A stretch of 64,000 nucleotides of DNA, taken from assembly GCA_036245095.1 (NCBI GenBank), contig BSWA01000003.1, forward strand, positions 62,001-126,000, in the 5' to 3' direction. Positions 26,773-36,457 of the stretch are shown piece after piece. This stretch comes from Improbicoccus devescovinae. Its GTDB lineage: Bacteria > Bacillota > Clostridia > Oscillospirales > Acutalibacteraceae. The first letter of the stretch is position 1, and the number at the start of each line of letters is the position of its first letter. The notes beneath the pieces were generated by a model. The model saw only the letters and a list, made by a program, of their open reading frames with translations, was not told the DNA's origin and searched no databases. Both the position numbers and the translations under genes were made by a program.

Positions 26773-28191
26773 ATGAAACTTTATAATTCTTTTAGTCGAA
26801 CCAAAGAAGATTTTGAATCTAGCATAAATTTTTCAGCCAGATCAGACAAAACCATAAAAATTTATGTCTGCGGTCCTACTGTATATGATTACATTCATAT
26901 CGGTAACACGCGCCCGATGTGCGTATTTGATGTTTTAAGAAGATATTTAAAATATTTAGGATACAATGTGAAATATGTACAAAATTTCACCGATGTAGAC
27001 GATAAAATTATAAATAGAGCACATAAAGAAAACACAGGTTTTTTTGATATTTCCGAAAAATTTATAAAAGAATATAAAATAGATGCAGCCGGATTAAACG
27101 TAATGCCAGCGGACGTACATCCTAAAGCTAGTGAAACTATACAAGAAATGATAGATATGATAAATATTTTGATCAAAAATAAACATGCATATGCCACTGA
27201 ATCTGGTGATGTTTATTTTGACACATTAAGTTTTGAAAATTATGGAAAGCTTTCGAATCAGACTTTGTCAGATTTACAAACAGGCGCCAGAATTGATCCA
27301 AATGAAGCCAAAAAAAATGCCACTGATTTTGCGCTCTGGAAAGCCTCTAAACCCGATGAGCCCTTTTGGGATAGCCCATGGGGTCTTGGGCGCCCTGGCT
27401 GGCATATAGAATGTTCTGCAATGTCTCGCAAATTTTTAGGTGATACTATTGATATTCATTGTGGTGGCCAAGATTTAATGTTCCCGCATCATGAAAATGA
27501 AATTGCTCAAAGTGAAGGATGCACTGGTGTGAAATTTTCTTATTTTTGGCTTCATAATGGGTATATTAATATAAATGATACAAAAATGTCTAAGTCTTTG
27601 AATAATTTTTTTACTGCAAGAGAAATTTCTGAAAAATATGGCTATGAGGCAATTAGATATTTTATGATTTCTGGTCATTATAAGAGCCCGTTAAATTATA
27701 CTGAACGCGCTATGCAACAAAGTATTAGTTCTATCCAGCGACTTTATAATTTTAAAGAAAATTTAAATTTCGCTATAAATAACAAAATTTCCGAATCTGG
27801 AGTTAATTTATTAGAGAATATCAACAAATACAAACAAGATTTCTTGACCGCTATGAACGATGATTTAAATACTTCTGATGCTTTGGCTGTAATTTTTAGC
27901 ATGATAAAAGAAGCAAACATAAAATTATCTGATTTTGATGTTAAATTTTCGGTTAAAAATTTAGAAAAAATTGCTAATTGTTTCAATGAATTCACTAGTA
28001 TTTTAGGCATTTTGTATAAAAATGAAAATAATATTAAAAATCAAGAAGAAATTGACATTTTATTAAAAGATCGTGATTTAGCTAGAATAAACAAAAAATG
28101 GGAAAAATCTGACGAAATTAGGGACAAATTATACAAACTAGGAGTTGCCGTAAAAGACACTCCTAACGGTACCAATGTTTTTAAATTTTAA
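26773..28191 (+). CDS. cysS: cysteinyl-tRNA synthetase
   Basis: Class I synthetase charging tRNA-Cys (the tRNA-Cys gene is at 54.8 kb). About 472 residues. HIGH-type motif in YVCGPTVYDYIHIGNTRP, zinc ligands Cys in the same motif plus WHIECSAMSRKFLG and HHENEIAQSEG, and KMSKS in NDTKMSKSLNNFF. ATG at 26773 is chosen, 8 bases after AAGGAG; a GTG three codons earlier falls inside the site. No T-box leader is visible upstream; the gene is read through from pgsA. Confidence 0.97.
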   Translation: MKLYNSFSRTKEDFESSINFSARSDKTIKIYVCGPTVYDYIHIGNTRPMCVFDVLRRYLKYLGYNVKYVQNFTDVDDKIINRAHKENTGFFDISEKFIKEYKIDAAGLNVMPADVHPKASETIQEMIDMINILIKNKHAYATESGDVYFDTLSFENYGKLSNQTLSDLQTGARIDPNEAKKNATDFALWKASKPDEPFWDSPWGLGRPGWHIECSAMSRKFLGDTIDIHCGGQDLMFPHHENEIAQSEGCTGVKFSYFWLHNGYININDTKMSKSLNNFFTAREISEKYGYEAIRYFMISGHYKSPLNYTERAMQQSISSIQRLYNFKENLNFAINNKISESGVNLLENINKYKQDFLTAMNDDLNTSDALAVIFSMIKEANIKLSDFDVKFSVKNLEKIANCFNEFTSILGILYKNENNIKNQEEIDILLKDRDLARINKKWEKSDEIRDKLYKLGVAVKDTPNGTNVFKF

Positions 28192-28212
28192 AAATAAAGG
28201 CAGGGAAGTAAT

Positions 28213-29637
28213 ATTAATATAAGAACTAGATTTGCGCCGAGCCCGACCGGCTTTATGCATATCGGTAATTTAAGATCTGCACTTTATGCGTATCTCATAG
28301 CGAAGTCTAAAAATGGCAAGTTTATTTTAAGAATAGAAGATACTGATCAAGCCAGATATATTCCTGGTGCCGAAAATGTAATATATAATACTCTCAAAAT
28401 TTCAGGATTAAATTTTGATGAAGGCCCGAATATAGGCGGTTCATTCGGGCCATATATACAGAGTCAGCGAATTGAAATATATAATAAATATGCACAAAAA
28501 ATGATTGAAAATAACAAAGCTTATTATTGTTTTTGCCCAAAAAAAATACACACAGACTCAAATATCACACATGATTTTAAATGCAATTGCAGAAATTTAC
28601 CGCAAGCAGAAATTGATTTAAAATTAAATAATAAAACACATGTTATACGTCAAAAGATGCCTATATCTGGAGAAACTAAGTTTGTTGATGAGGTTTTTGG
28701 TGAAATAATTATACAAAATATTGAGCTTGAAGATCAAATTTTGGTTAAATCTGACAAATTTCCAACTTATAATTTTGCAAATGTAATAGATGATCATGAA
28801 ATGCAAATTTCTCATATAATTAGAGGGAGTGAATATTTATCTTCCACGCCAAAATATAATCTTATTTATGAAGCGTTTGGTTGGAATATACCGAAATATA
28901 TTCATTTGCCGTTAATACTTGGTAAAAATGACGATGGAACAACGTCGAAACTTTCAAAAAGAAATGGTTCTATAAGTTTTGAAGATCTCATTAATGACGG
29001 TTTTTTGCCCGAAGCTGTTATAAATTATATTTCTTTATTGGGTTGGTCACCAAAAGATAATCGTGAAATTTTCAGTCTTAAAGAACTTGAACGAGAATTT
29101 AAAATAGAACGTATAGGTAAATCTGCTGCTGTTTTTGATTATAGCAAACTTCTTTGGATGAATTCCGAATATATTCGGTCTAAAAGCACAGAAGAATTTT
29201 CTGAAATTATCTCAAATTTTGTTGACAATAAAAAATATAATGTTATTATAATAGCGAAAATTTTGCAATCTCGAATATCTAGACTCAGCGAGATATTACC
29301 AAAAATCAGTTTTTTGTTTGATTTACCAGAATTTGATGTAAGTTTGTTTTTTAATAAAAAAAGTAAAACAAATGAGACGAATGTCCCGGAAATAATTAAA
29401 AATATAATTAATAAATTTGAAAAATTAAACAAAAAAGACTGGGATCATGAAAATATTTATAGTAATTTTTTACGAATATCTGAGTTAATTAATATAAAAA
29501 GCAATGCTATCATGTGGACAGCTCGTATTTCGGTGACTGGCATGGCTGTTACTCCAGGAGGAGCAGTTGAAATTTTTGAAATTTTAGGAAAAAATGAAGT
29601 TCTCAGACGTTTAAAGATTTCGAGTCATAAATTTTAA
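28213..29637 (+). CDS. gltX: glutamyl-tRNA synthetase with a non-standard ATT (or ATA) start
   Basis: Class I synthetase charging tRNA-Glu. About 474 residues: HIGH region RTRFAPSPTGFMHIGNLR, HLPLILGKNDDGTTSKLSKRNG (KLSKR as KMSKS), C-terminal anticodon-binding helices. The conserved start R-T-R-F-A-P-S-P-T-G lies upstream of the first ATG (28255). Between the in-frame TAA at 28195 and that motif the codons are AGG CAG GGA AGT AAT ATT AAT ATA: no ATG, GTG, TTG or CTG. ATT at 28213 gives M-N-I-R-T-R, the family N-terminus, and sits 4 bases after AGGGAAGT. Starting at 28255 would delete the first strand of the catalytic fold. Confidence 0.94.
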   Translation: MNIRTRFAPSPTGFMHIGNLRSALYAYLIAKSKNGKFILRIEDTDQARYIPGAENVIYNTLKISGLNFDEGPNIGGSFGPYIQSQRIEIYNKYAQKMIENNKAYYCFCPKKIHTDSNITHDFKCNCRNLPQAEIDLKLNNKTHVIRQKMPISGETKFVDEVFGEIIIQNIELEDQILVKSDKFPTYNFANVIDDHEMQISHIIRGSEYLSSTPKYNLIYEAFGWNIPKYIHLPLILGKNDDGTTSKLSKRNGSISFEDLINDGFLPEAVINYISLLGWSPKDNREIFSLKELEREFKIERIGKSAAVFDYSKLLWMNSEYIRSKSTEEFSEIISNFVDNKKYNVIIIAKILQSRISRLSEILPKISFLFDLPEFDVSLFFNKKSKTNETNVPEIIKNIINKFEKLNKKDWDHENIYSNFLRISELINIKSNAIMWTARISVTGMAVTPGGAVEIFEILGKNEVLRRLKISSHKF

Positions 29638-29664
29638 AAATGTATTTTTTTTGGGGGGGTTTTT

Positions 29665-31359
29665 TTGATTCAATTAGACAATAATTCAGAAGAAACTAAT
29701 AATTTTTTAGTAAATATAATCAAAAAAGATTTCTTAGAAAACGGAAAATATTTTGGCAATAAAATTAATACACGCTTCCCACCCGAGCCAAATGGCTTTT
29801 TGCATATAGGTCATGCAAAGGCTATTTGCATAGATTTTACCATGGCAGAAAAATTCGGTGGTGTTTGTAATCTTCGTATGGATGATACAAATCCTGCAAA
29901 AGAAGAGATGATTTATGTTAATTCTATACAAGAAGACATTCGATGGCTTGGCTTCGATTGGGAAGATAGATTTTATTTTGCTTCAGATTATTTCCCTGAA
30001 ATGTTTGAAATTGCAGAAAATTTAATTAGAAAAGGTCTAGCCTACGTATGTGAGCTTACTCAGCAGCAGACTAAAGATTTTAGAGGAGATTTGAAAATCC
30101 CAGCAAAGAGCCCGTTCCGCGATAGACCAATCTCGGAAAGTATTAAATTGTTTTCTGAAATGAAAAATGGAAATTTCTCCGATGCAGCTATGACTTTAAG
30201 AGCAAAAATTGACTTGAATTCTAGTAATTTTAACATGCGAGATCCTGTTATTTATAGAATTATGCACAAAAATCATCATAGAACTGGAGATAAATGGTGC
30301 ATTTATCCTATGTATGATTTTGCTCATCCGATAGAAGATGCTTTAGAAGGCATAACTCATTCGTTGTGTTCGTTAGAATTTGAGAATCACAGGCCGCTTT
30401 ATGACTGGGTTATTAATAACGCGGAAATTAGAGAAAATAAAAATTTAAGGCCTATACTTTCGAGGCCAACTCAGATAGAATTTTCTAGATTAAATTTAGA
30501 TTATACTGTTATGAGTAAAAGAAAACTTATTACTTTAGTTAATAATCATAAAGTTTCGGGTTGGGATGATCCGAGAATGCCAACAATTAGTGGGCTTAGG
30601 CGGCGTGGATATACTCCTAGTACGATAAAAAAATTTTGCTCTAAAATTGGTATTTCTAAGTCTATTGGCTATGTTGAAACTGAATTTCTCGAAAATTGTC
30701 TTCGCGATGAGCTGAATTCGTCTGCGACTCGAGTAATGGCTGTTTTGGACCCGATTTTGTTGGTTATTACTAATTTTGATGATGAAAAAACCGAAGAATT
30801 TGACATTCCTAATAATCCTACTGTTAAAAATTCCGAAACTCATAAGATAACATTTTCTAAAGAATTATTTATAGAAAGAGACGATTTCAAAAAAGTCGCA
30901 CAAGCAGGATATCACAGATTATATCCTGATAATATCGTGAGATTAAAAAGTGCATATGCTGTAAAATGCACGGGTTTTGATGAAGATTCTAACGGAAATA
31001 TATCAAAAGTATATTGCGAGTATTTTCCGGAATCTCATGGTGGGGCTAATATTAAAGGCACAAAAATAAAATGTACAATACATTGGGTAAGTGTCAAAAA
31101 GGCGATATCTGCGCGTGTTAATCTTTATGAAAAATTGTTTCTTATTCCCGATCCTGAGGCAGAGGGTAACATGTTTGACCAGATTAATCCTGATTCTTTG
31201 AAAATTTTAGATAATTGCAAACTAGAAGAATTTATGGTAAATTCTAATAAAAATGTGAATTATCAATTTATGCGGCAAGGCTATTTTGTACTGGATCCAG
31301 AAAAAACAGAAGATGCAAGAATGATATTTAATCGTTCGGTGACGCTTAAATCAAAATAA
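29665..31359 (+). CDS. glnS: glutaminyl-tRNA synthetase
   Basis: Class I synthetase charging tRNA-Gln directly, related to GluRS. 564 residues, the bacterial length. Motifs: TRFPPEPNGFLHIGHAKAIC (HIGH), MDDTNP, HRPLYDWVINN, VMSKRKLITLV (KMSKS variant), then two beta-barrel anticodon domains. TTG start after a GGGGGGG run. Follows gltX by 27 bases. Direct glutaminylation by GlnRS suggests that a GatCAB route for Gln is not needed; most clostridia lack GlnRS, so it was probably acquired in this lineage. Confidence 0.96.
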   Translation: MIQLDNNSEETNNFLVNIIKKDFLENGKYFGNKINTRFPPEPNGFLHIGHAKAICIDFTMAEKFGGVCNLRMDDTNPAKEEMIYVNSIQEDIRWLGFDWEDRFYFASDYFPEMFEIAENLIRKGLAYVCELTQQQTKDFRGDLKIPAKSPFRDRPISESIKLFSEMKNGNFSDAAMTLRAKIDLNSSNFNMRDPVIYRIMHKNHHRTGDKWCIYPMYDFAHPIEDALEGITHSLCSLEFENHRPLYDWVINNAEIRENKNLRPILSRPTQIEFSRLNLDYTVMSKRKLITLVNNHKVSGWDDPRMPTISGLRRRGYTPSTIKKFCSKIGISKSIGYVETEFLENCLRDELNSSATRVMAVLDPILLVITNFDDEKTEEFDIPNNPTVKNSETHKITFSKELFIERDDFKKVAQAGYHRLYPDNIVRLKSAYAVKCTGFDEDSNGNISKVYCEYFPESHGGANIKGTKIKCTIHWVSVKKAISARVNLYEKLFLIPDPEAEGNMFDQINPDSLKILDNCKLEEFMVNSNKNVNYQFMRQGYFVLDPEKTEDARMIFNRSVTLKSK

Positions 31360-31374
31360 AAGAGGAAAGTAAAC

Positions 31375-32463
31375 ATGAAAATTGGTATAGTTGGCCTTCC
31401 GAATGTTGGTAAAAGTGCACTTTTTAATGCATTGACAGGAGCTCAGGTTAATTCGGAAAATTATCCATTTTGCACAGTGGAGCCTAATATTAGTGTCGTA
31501 AAGGTTCCAGATGAGCGTCTTGAGAGTTTGGCTAGTATTTACAATACACAAAAAATTATAAATGCAGTTATAGAATTTGTGGATATCGCCGGATTGGTTC
31601 GCGGTGCATCTAAGGGAGAAGGCCTTGGAAATAAATTTTTATCACATATTCGAGAAGTGGATGCAATAGTTCATGTTGTTAGATGTTTTACAGATGCAGA
31701 TATTATTCATGTTAATGGAAATATTAATCCGGAAAACGACATAAAAACTATAAATATTGAATTGATTCTTTCTGATCTAGAGACAGCTGAGAAATATCTA
31801 GAAAAGACAAAAAAAAGCATAAAATCAGGTCAGGCAAATGAAGAGGATTTGGCTTTTTGTTCTAAATTAATATCATGGTTGGAAGCGAGTAATCCGATTA
31901 GGCTTTTGCAACTTTCTGAATCAGAAGAAAAAATTGTTAAAAATTTACATTTTTTAACTTTTAAACCTGTAATTTATGTAGCAAATGTCAATGAAACTTA
32001 TTTTTTACAAAAAACAGATAATAATTATATCAAAGTTAAAGAAATATCAAAAGAAGAAAATACACTTGTAATTCCTATATGTGCTGAATTTGAGTCCCAA
32101 GTTGCTCTTATGGATCCCGCTGAAAAATATGAATTTTTAAAAGATGCCGGTATACAAGAATCAGGATTAAATAAATTAATAAAATCTTGTTATAAATTAT
32201 TAAAATTAGTGTCGTTTTTGACAGCAGGACCAACAGAGGTAAGAGCCTGGACTGTGTCAGAAGGCACAAAAGCCAATGAAGCAGCTGGGAAAATTCATAC
32301 AGATATACAGCGTGGATTTATTCGAGCTGAGGTAATTTCGTATGAAAATTTAATAAAATATGGCTCAATTTCTGTAGCAAAAGACAAAGGAATATTAGCA
32401 TCCGAGGGTAAAGAATATATAGTAAAAGATGGGGATATAATACTTTTTAGGTTTAATGTATAA
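31375..32463 (+). CDS. ychF: YchF/Obg-family ATPase
   Basis: Ribosome-associated P-loop ATPase of the Obg family (OLA1). 362 residues. G1 GLPNVGKSALFNALTGA at 6-22, G3 DIAGLVRGASKGEGLGN near 65, the ATP-specific NxxE-type region (ANVNE near 205), and a C-terminal TGS domain with TAGPTEVRAWTVSEGTKANE and RGFIRAEVISY. ATG with AGAGGAAAG upstream. Lies 15 bases after glnS. Role in stress adaptation and translation is only partly understood in the family. Confidence 0.95.
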   Translation: MKIGIVGLPNVGKSALFNALTGAQVNSENYPFCTVEPNISVVKVPDERLESLASIYNTQKIINAVIEFVDIAGLVRGASKGEGLGNKFLSHIREVDAIVHVVRCFTDADIIHVNGNINPENDIKTINIELILSDLETAEKYLEKTKKSIKSGQANEEDLAFCSKLISWLEASNPIRLLQLSESEEKIVKNLHFLTFKPVIYVANVNETYFLQKTDNNYIKVKEISKEENTLVIPICAEFESQVALMDPAEKYEFLKDAGIQESGLNKLIKSCYKLLKLVSFLTAGPTEVRAWTVSEGTKANEAAGKIHTDIQRGFIRAEVISYENLIKYGSISVAKDKGILASEGKEYIVKDGDIILFRFNV

Positions 32464-32496
32464 AATTGCAAATTCAATATACTCAGGAGGCATATA

Positions 32497-33387
32497 TTGA
32501 AATATAAAAACAATAAATTTTATTTAATTTCTTATATGTTTTTAGTAATATTCGGGATGTTTGTTTTAATGTCTGCAAGCATAAAAAACAGATTGATTTT
32601 CCCGGTTGCAAAAAATGCAACTCAGGAATATAAATATGTCACACATATAAGTTCAGGAGGCTCTACTTCTATGTCTAGATTATTAAATATATTAGGTGAA
32701 GAATTTAATAATTATTATCCTGAATTTATATTTGAAAAATTCGAAACTGGTTCTGGAGCGGCTGTTAATGAAGTTTTAAATGGTGGCTATGATTTGGGCG
32801 ATATTTCTCGGAATTTGTCAGAGTCTGAAAAATCTGATATTTTAGACGAAAATATTATTGCTTTCGATGGAATTTCAGTAATTGTAAACAAAAACAATCC
32901 AGTGTATAATTTAAGTTCTGAAAATATTTTAGATATTTTTAATAAAAAGATCACAACATGGTCAGATATTTCTGGGATTAATGCTAATATTACTCTAGTT
33001 GGCCGTGAAGAATCTTCAGGTACTCGCGAGGGTTTTGAAGATGCTATTTTAAATAAAACCTTAGTATATGATATAGAATTCCCCGAATCTGGGGATGTAC
33101 TTTCACGGGTTGCGAGTGATCCGAATGCAATAGGTTATGTTTCGTTTTCTTCTGTTTCAGAGGGCGTCAGGAGTGTGTCTGTAGACGGAATTCCGTGTAA
33201 TTTAAATAGTATTTCTAAAGGTATGTATAAATTTTATAGGCCATTTATACAAATTTATTTAAAAAATAAGCATAATTATGTGCTAAATAAATGGTTCGAG
33301 TTTATTAAATCAGAAATTGGACAGGAAATAATAAAAAAAGAAAAATTTGTAGGTAATGTAAATTTTCATGATGAGGCTTCTGTATGA
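32497..33387 (+). CDS. pstS: phosphate-binding protein PstS
   Basis: Periplasmic-type phosphate receptor of the Pst importer. 296 residues with an N-terminal hydrophobic anchor (about 9-29) but no obvious lipobox cysteine, so probably tethered by this helix. Ligand motifs are standard: SSGGSTSMSRLL, FETGSGAAVNEVLNGGYDLGDISRN, VGREESSGTREGFEDAI, DPNAIGYVSFSS. TTG start after AGGAGG. The stop overlaps the ATG of pstC (ATGA). No pho-box was recognised. Confidence 0.92.
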   Translation: MKYKNNKFYLISYMFLVIFGMFVLMSASIKNRLIFPVAKNATQEYKYVTHISSGGSTSMSRLLNILGEEFNNYYPEFIFEKFETGSGAAVNEVLNGGYDLGDISRNLSESEKSDILDENIIAFDGISVIVNKNNPVYNLSSENILDIFNKKITTWSDISGINANITLVGREESSGTREGFEDAILNKTLVYDIEFPESGDVLSRVASDPNAIGYVSFSSVSEGVRSVSVDGIPCNLNSISKGMYKFYRPFIQIYLKNKHNYVLNKWFEFIKSEIGQEIIKKEKFVGNVNFHDEASV

Positions 33388-34703
33388 AAATTACTAAAAA
33401 TTATGAAAACCATGAAAAAAAAGATTTAAAATTCTGGTCTTATATTTTATCTTTAGTAAGTATTTTTAGTTCTATTATTTTTTTAAATTTACCGTTTGGA
33501 ATTAAAATAAACGAAAAATTGTATAATATTTTTTTAATCAAAATACCATTTTTTAGTGGCTTTTTATATGAGTTTGATTCTAGCTCAAATATAATTAAAA
33601 TTCCATTATATATAAAAATTTTCAGTATAATTTTATTTTTTAGTATATTATACACAATAGTTTTATTATTATTTAATAAACCCAAACTGGCTTTTTTGTG
33701 CAATATACTCATATTTTTGTTTATATTTAGTATAATATTTATAAAAAAAATTTTAAATTCAAGCAATTACGTAATAAATATAATAAATTTTAATAATATT
33801 ATAATTTCGCTAATATTTTTATTTTCGTCACAGATTTTCATAATATTATCAAGAGGGTTCCAAAAAGCCGGCGAAATTTTCTTCAACATCATAGCTTGTT
33901 TCTCCGTCGGAGCAGTATCTTGCATGATAATATATATTTTTTTTATGGGAGTTCCCGCAATATTTGAAATTGGTTTATTTAATTTTATATTCGGCATGAT
34001 CTGGAAACCGTCGCAAAATTTATTTGGCATATTTCCGTTTATAATTTCTTCAATTATAGCAGTTTTAGCTGCCATGATGCTAGGCGCGCCTATTGGAGTA
34101 TGTGCAGCAATGTTTTCGGCCGAATTTGCGCCAAAAAAATTGGCTATATTTTTACGTGTAATTTCGCGGTTACTAGCAGGGATTCCTTCGATAGTATTTG
34201 GATTTTTTGGCATGTTAATAATAGTACCAGCTATAAGAAAAATATTTCCTAATCAGACAAGCGGCGACAGCTTATTAGCAGGAATAATAACTCTTGCAAT
34301 TATGATATTGCCTACAATTATTAATATATCTGAAGATGCGATTAGAAGTGTACCACGTGCATATAAAGAGGCTGCATTGTCGCTCGGAGACACTGAAGCT
34401 AAAACGACGTTTAAAATTATTTTGCCAAATGCAATACCTGGAATCATGGCAGGTATAGTTTTAGGCGTTAGTCGGGCTATTGGAGAAACAATGGCTATGA
34501 TTATGGTCACAGGAAATATAGCTAGAATGCCAGAAATACTCAGGCCTGTGCGACTATTAACTACCGGTATATCGCTTGAGATGGCGTATTCTTCAGGGCT
34601 TCACAGACGCGCTCTCTTTTCTATAGGATTAATATTATTTTTATTTGTATTTATAATTAATTTAATTTTCATGAATATATCGAAAAAACGAGTTAAATTT
34701 TAA
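33384..34703 (+). CDS. pstC: phosphate ABC permease PstC with extra N-terminal membrane domain
   Basis: Inner-membrane permease of the Pst importer. 439 residues, against about 300 in the family. The C-terminal ~280 residues hold the usual six-helix core with SRLLAGIPSIVFGFFGM, EAALSLGDTEAKTTFKIILPNAIPGI (the EAA loop that contacts PstB) and GVSRAIGETMAMIMVTGN. The first ~150 residues add about four more hydrophobic segments, very AT-rich and low in complexity. Translationally coupled to pstS. Confidence 0.9.
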   Translation: MKITKNYENHEKKDLKFWSYILSLVSIFSSIIFLNLPFGIKINEKLYNIFLIKIPFFSGFLYEFDSSSNIIKIPLYIKIFSIILFFSILYTIVLLLFNKPKLAFLCNILIFLFIFSIIFIKKILNSSNYVINIINFNNIIISLIFLFSSQIFIILSRGFQKAGEIFFNIIACFSVGAVSCMIIYIFFMGVPAIFEIGLFNFIFGMIWKPSQNLFGIFPFIISSIIAVLAAMMLGAPIGVCAAMFSAEFAPKKLAIFLRVISRLLAGIPSIVFGFFGMLIIVPAIRKIFPNQTSGDSLLAGIITLAIMILPTIINISEDAIRSVPRAYKEAALSLGDTEAKTTFKIILPNAIPGIMAGIVLGVSRAIGETMAMIMVTGNIARMPEILRPVRLLTTGISLEMAYSSGLHRRALFSIGLILFLFVFIINLIFMNISKKRVKF

Positions 34704-34727
34704 AAATACAATCAAAAGGTGATAAAA

Positions 34728-35633
34728 ATTAAAAAAATTATTAATAATTCAAGCACTTTTTCCCAAAAAATAGTAGCGAAAAAACATGTTTTTTTAGAAT
34801 TTTTTTTGAAATTTATTTTATATTGTGCATCATTCATAGTATTTTCTATATTTTTATCTATTATTTGTTATATATTCATAAACGGAATACATTATTTGAA
34901 TATTAAATTTATATTAAATTCATATTCTGAAGTCATACCCGAGTTAACTGGAATACTTCCTATGTTAATAAACACATTTTACATTATAATATTAACACTA
35001 ATTTTAGCCGTGCCGCTAGGAATCGGAACGGCAATATATTTATATCAGTATGCAAAAAATAATATACTAACGAAAATAATCAAAATTTCAATAGACATAC
35101 TTTCAGGCATACCCTCGATAATTTTCGGTTTATTTGGCTACACGATATTTTGTGTTTTTTTCGGCCTAGGAACATCAATTTTAGCCGGATGTCTTACTAT
35201 GGTTTTATGCTCGATTCCAATAATTATAAAAACAACAGAAGAATCATTACGAATAGTTCCTACACATTACATTGAAGGCGCCGGAGCTTTAGGAGCTAAA
35301 AATATAAGAATATTATTCACCATCACACTACCTACAGCGATCCCAGGGATTATAACATCGATTATACTAGCTGCAGGTAAAATTTTAGGCGAATCTGCGG
35401 CATTAATTTACACTGCAGGAATGTCGTATCGGATGCCCAAAAACTGGTTTTCACACATATTTGAAAGCGGCCGAACTCTTACTTTGCATTTATATCAAAC
35501 AGCGAAACAAGCCAACACAGAATCTTCATTTAGACTTTCGTTCGCGAGCGCATTATTGCTTTTAATTTTAGCATTTTTATTAAATTCAATTTTAGATTTA
35601 ATCGCATTTTTATTCAAAAAGAACAATCGCTGA
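34728..35633 (+). CDS. pstA: phosphate ABC permease PstA, ATT start proposed
   Basis: Second permease of the Pst importer, about 301 residues. Core motifs: LILAVPLGIGTAIYLYQYA, DILSGIPSIIFGLFGYTIF, EGAGALGAKNIRILFTITLPTAIPGI, AAGKILGESAALIYTAG. A GTG at 34719 is inside the ribosome-binding site AAAAGGTGA (34714-34722) and has none of its own; the frame's next plausible start is ATT at 34728, 5 bases after that site. No pstB ATPase or phoU follows: the next gene, clpP, is on the other strand. Confidence 0.9.
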   Translation: MKKIINNSSTFSQKIVAKKHVFLEFFLKFILYCASFIVFSIFLSIICYIFINGIHYLNIKFILNSYSEVIPELTGILPMLINTFYIIILTLILAVPLGIGTAIYLYQYAKNNILTKIIKISIDILSGIPSIIFGLFGYTIFCVFFGLGTSILAGCLTMVLCSIPIIIKTTEESLRIVPTHYIEGAGALGAKNIRILFTITLPTAIPGIITSIILAAGKILGESAALIYTAGMSYRMPKNWFSHIFESGRTLTLHLYQTAKQANTESSFRLSFASALLLLILAFLLNSILDLIAFLFKKNNR

Positions 35634-35798
35634 CTTTTAAGTTTAGTATTTTCAAAAAAATTGTCAATAGTCTTACGATATTTTATAAATTCACCCACTT
35701 ACTTAATTTTGATAATTCACATATTTTCAAGATTGTCAATATCATCGCGCTAATTTTACATAATATATATTAATTATAAAATACAAAGTTCAATTATT

Positions 35799-36413
35799 TT
35801 ATGTTACAGGAGCATCGTCTTTTATATCATCCAATCTTTTATCTATTATTTTATCAATCAAGCCGTAGCGCTGAGCATGATAAGCGTCCATTATGTTATC
35901 GCGTTCGGTATCTTTTGCAATAGTTTCATACAATTGCCCTGTATTTTCAGCTAAAATTTTATTAAGCTTTTCTTTTGTACGGATTATCCAATCAGCATGA
36001 ATTTTTATATCTGTTGCCTGGCCTTTAACGCCTCCTAAAGGCTGATGAATCAAAATTTCACTATTAGGCAAAGCTGTACGTTTGCCTTTAGCTCCAGCCG
36101 CTAACAAAAATGCGCCCATACTAGCAGCTAATCCCATGCAAATGGTTCTAATATCACATTTTACATATTGCATTGTATCATAAATAGCAAACCCATCGGA
36201 AACAGAGCCTCCCGGGCTATTTATATAAAGATTTATGTCTTTAGAGGAATCCTGACCCTCTAAATATAGTAATTGTGCCACAATTAAACTGGCAGAAGCT
36301 CTATTAACTTCATCATGAAGAATAACAATTCGATCATTTAGGAGGCGAGAAAATATATCATAGGACCGCTCTCCACGGCTAGTTTGTTCTATTACGTAGG
36401 GTATCAAGTTCAA
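35799..36413 (-). CDS. clpP: ATP-dependent Clp protease proteolytic subunit ClpP
   Basis: Self-compartmentalised serine peptidase working with ClpX (45.9 kb) and other AAA+ unfoldases. 204 residues. Catalytic triad visible: Ser98 in GLAASMGAF, His123 in LIHQPLGG, Asp172 in TERDN. Start TTG 36413 is chosen: 7 bases after GAGGT, giving M-N-L-I-P-Y-V-I-E-Q-T-S-R-G-E-R, the family N-terminus. A GTG at 36422 overlaps the site. Promoter TTGACA-N18-TAATAC lies 45 bases upstream. Confidence 0.97.
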   Translation of the reverse strand: MNLIPYVIEQTSRGERSYDIFSRLLNDRIVILHDEVNRASASLIVAQLLYLEGQDSSKDINLYINSPGGSVSDGFAIYDTMQYVKCDIRTICMGLAASMGAFLLAAGAKGKRTALPNSEILIHQPLGGVKGQATDIKIHADWIIRTKEKLNKILAENTGQLYETIAKDTERDNIMDAYHAQRYGLIDKIIDKRLDDIKDDAPVT

Positions 36414-36457
36414 CAGCAACACCTCAGAGTTAAGATCTTAACGTTTAATATCGACGA

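Noticed and set aside
28192..28212. T-box leader before gltX or cysS
   Set aside because: Spacers are far too short and no T-box sequence is present.
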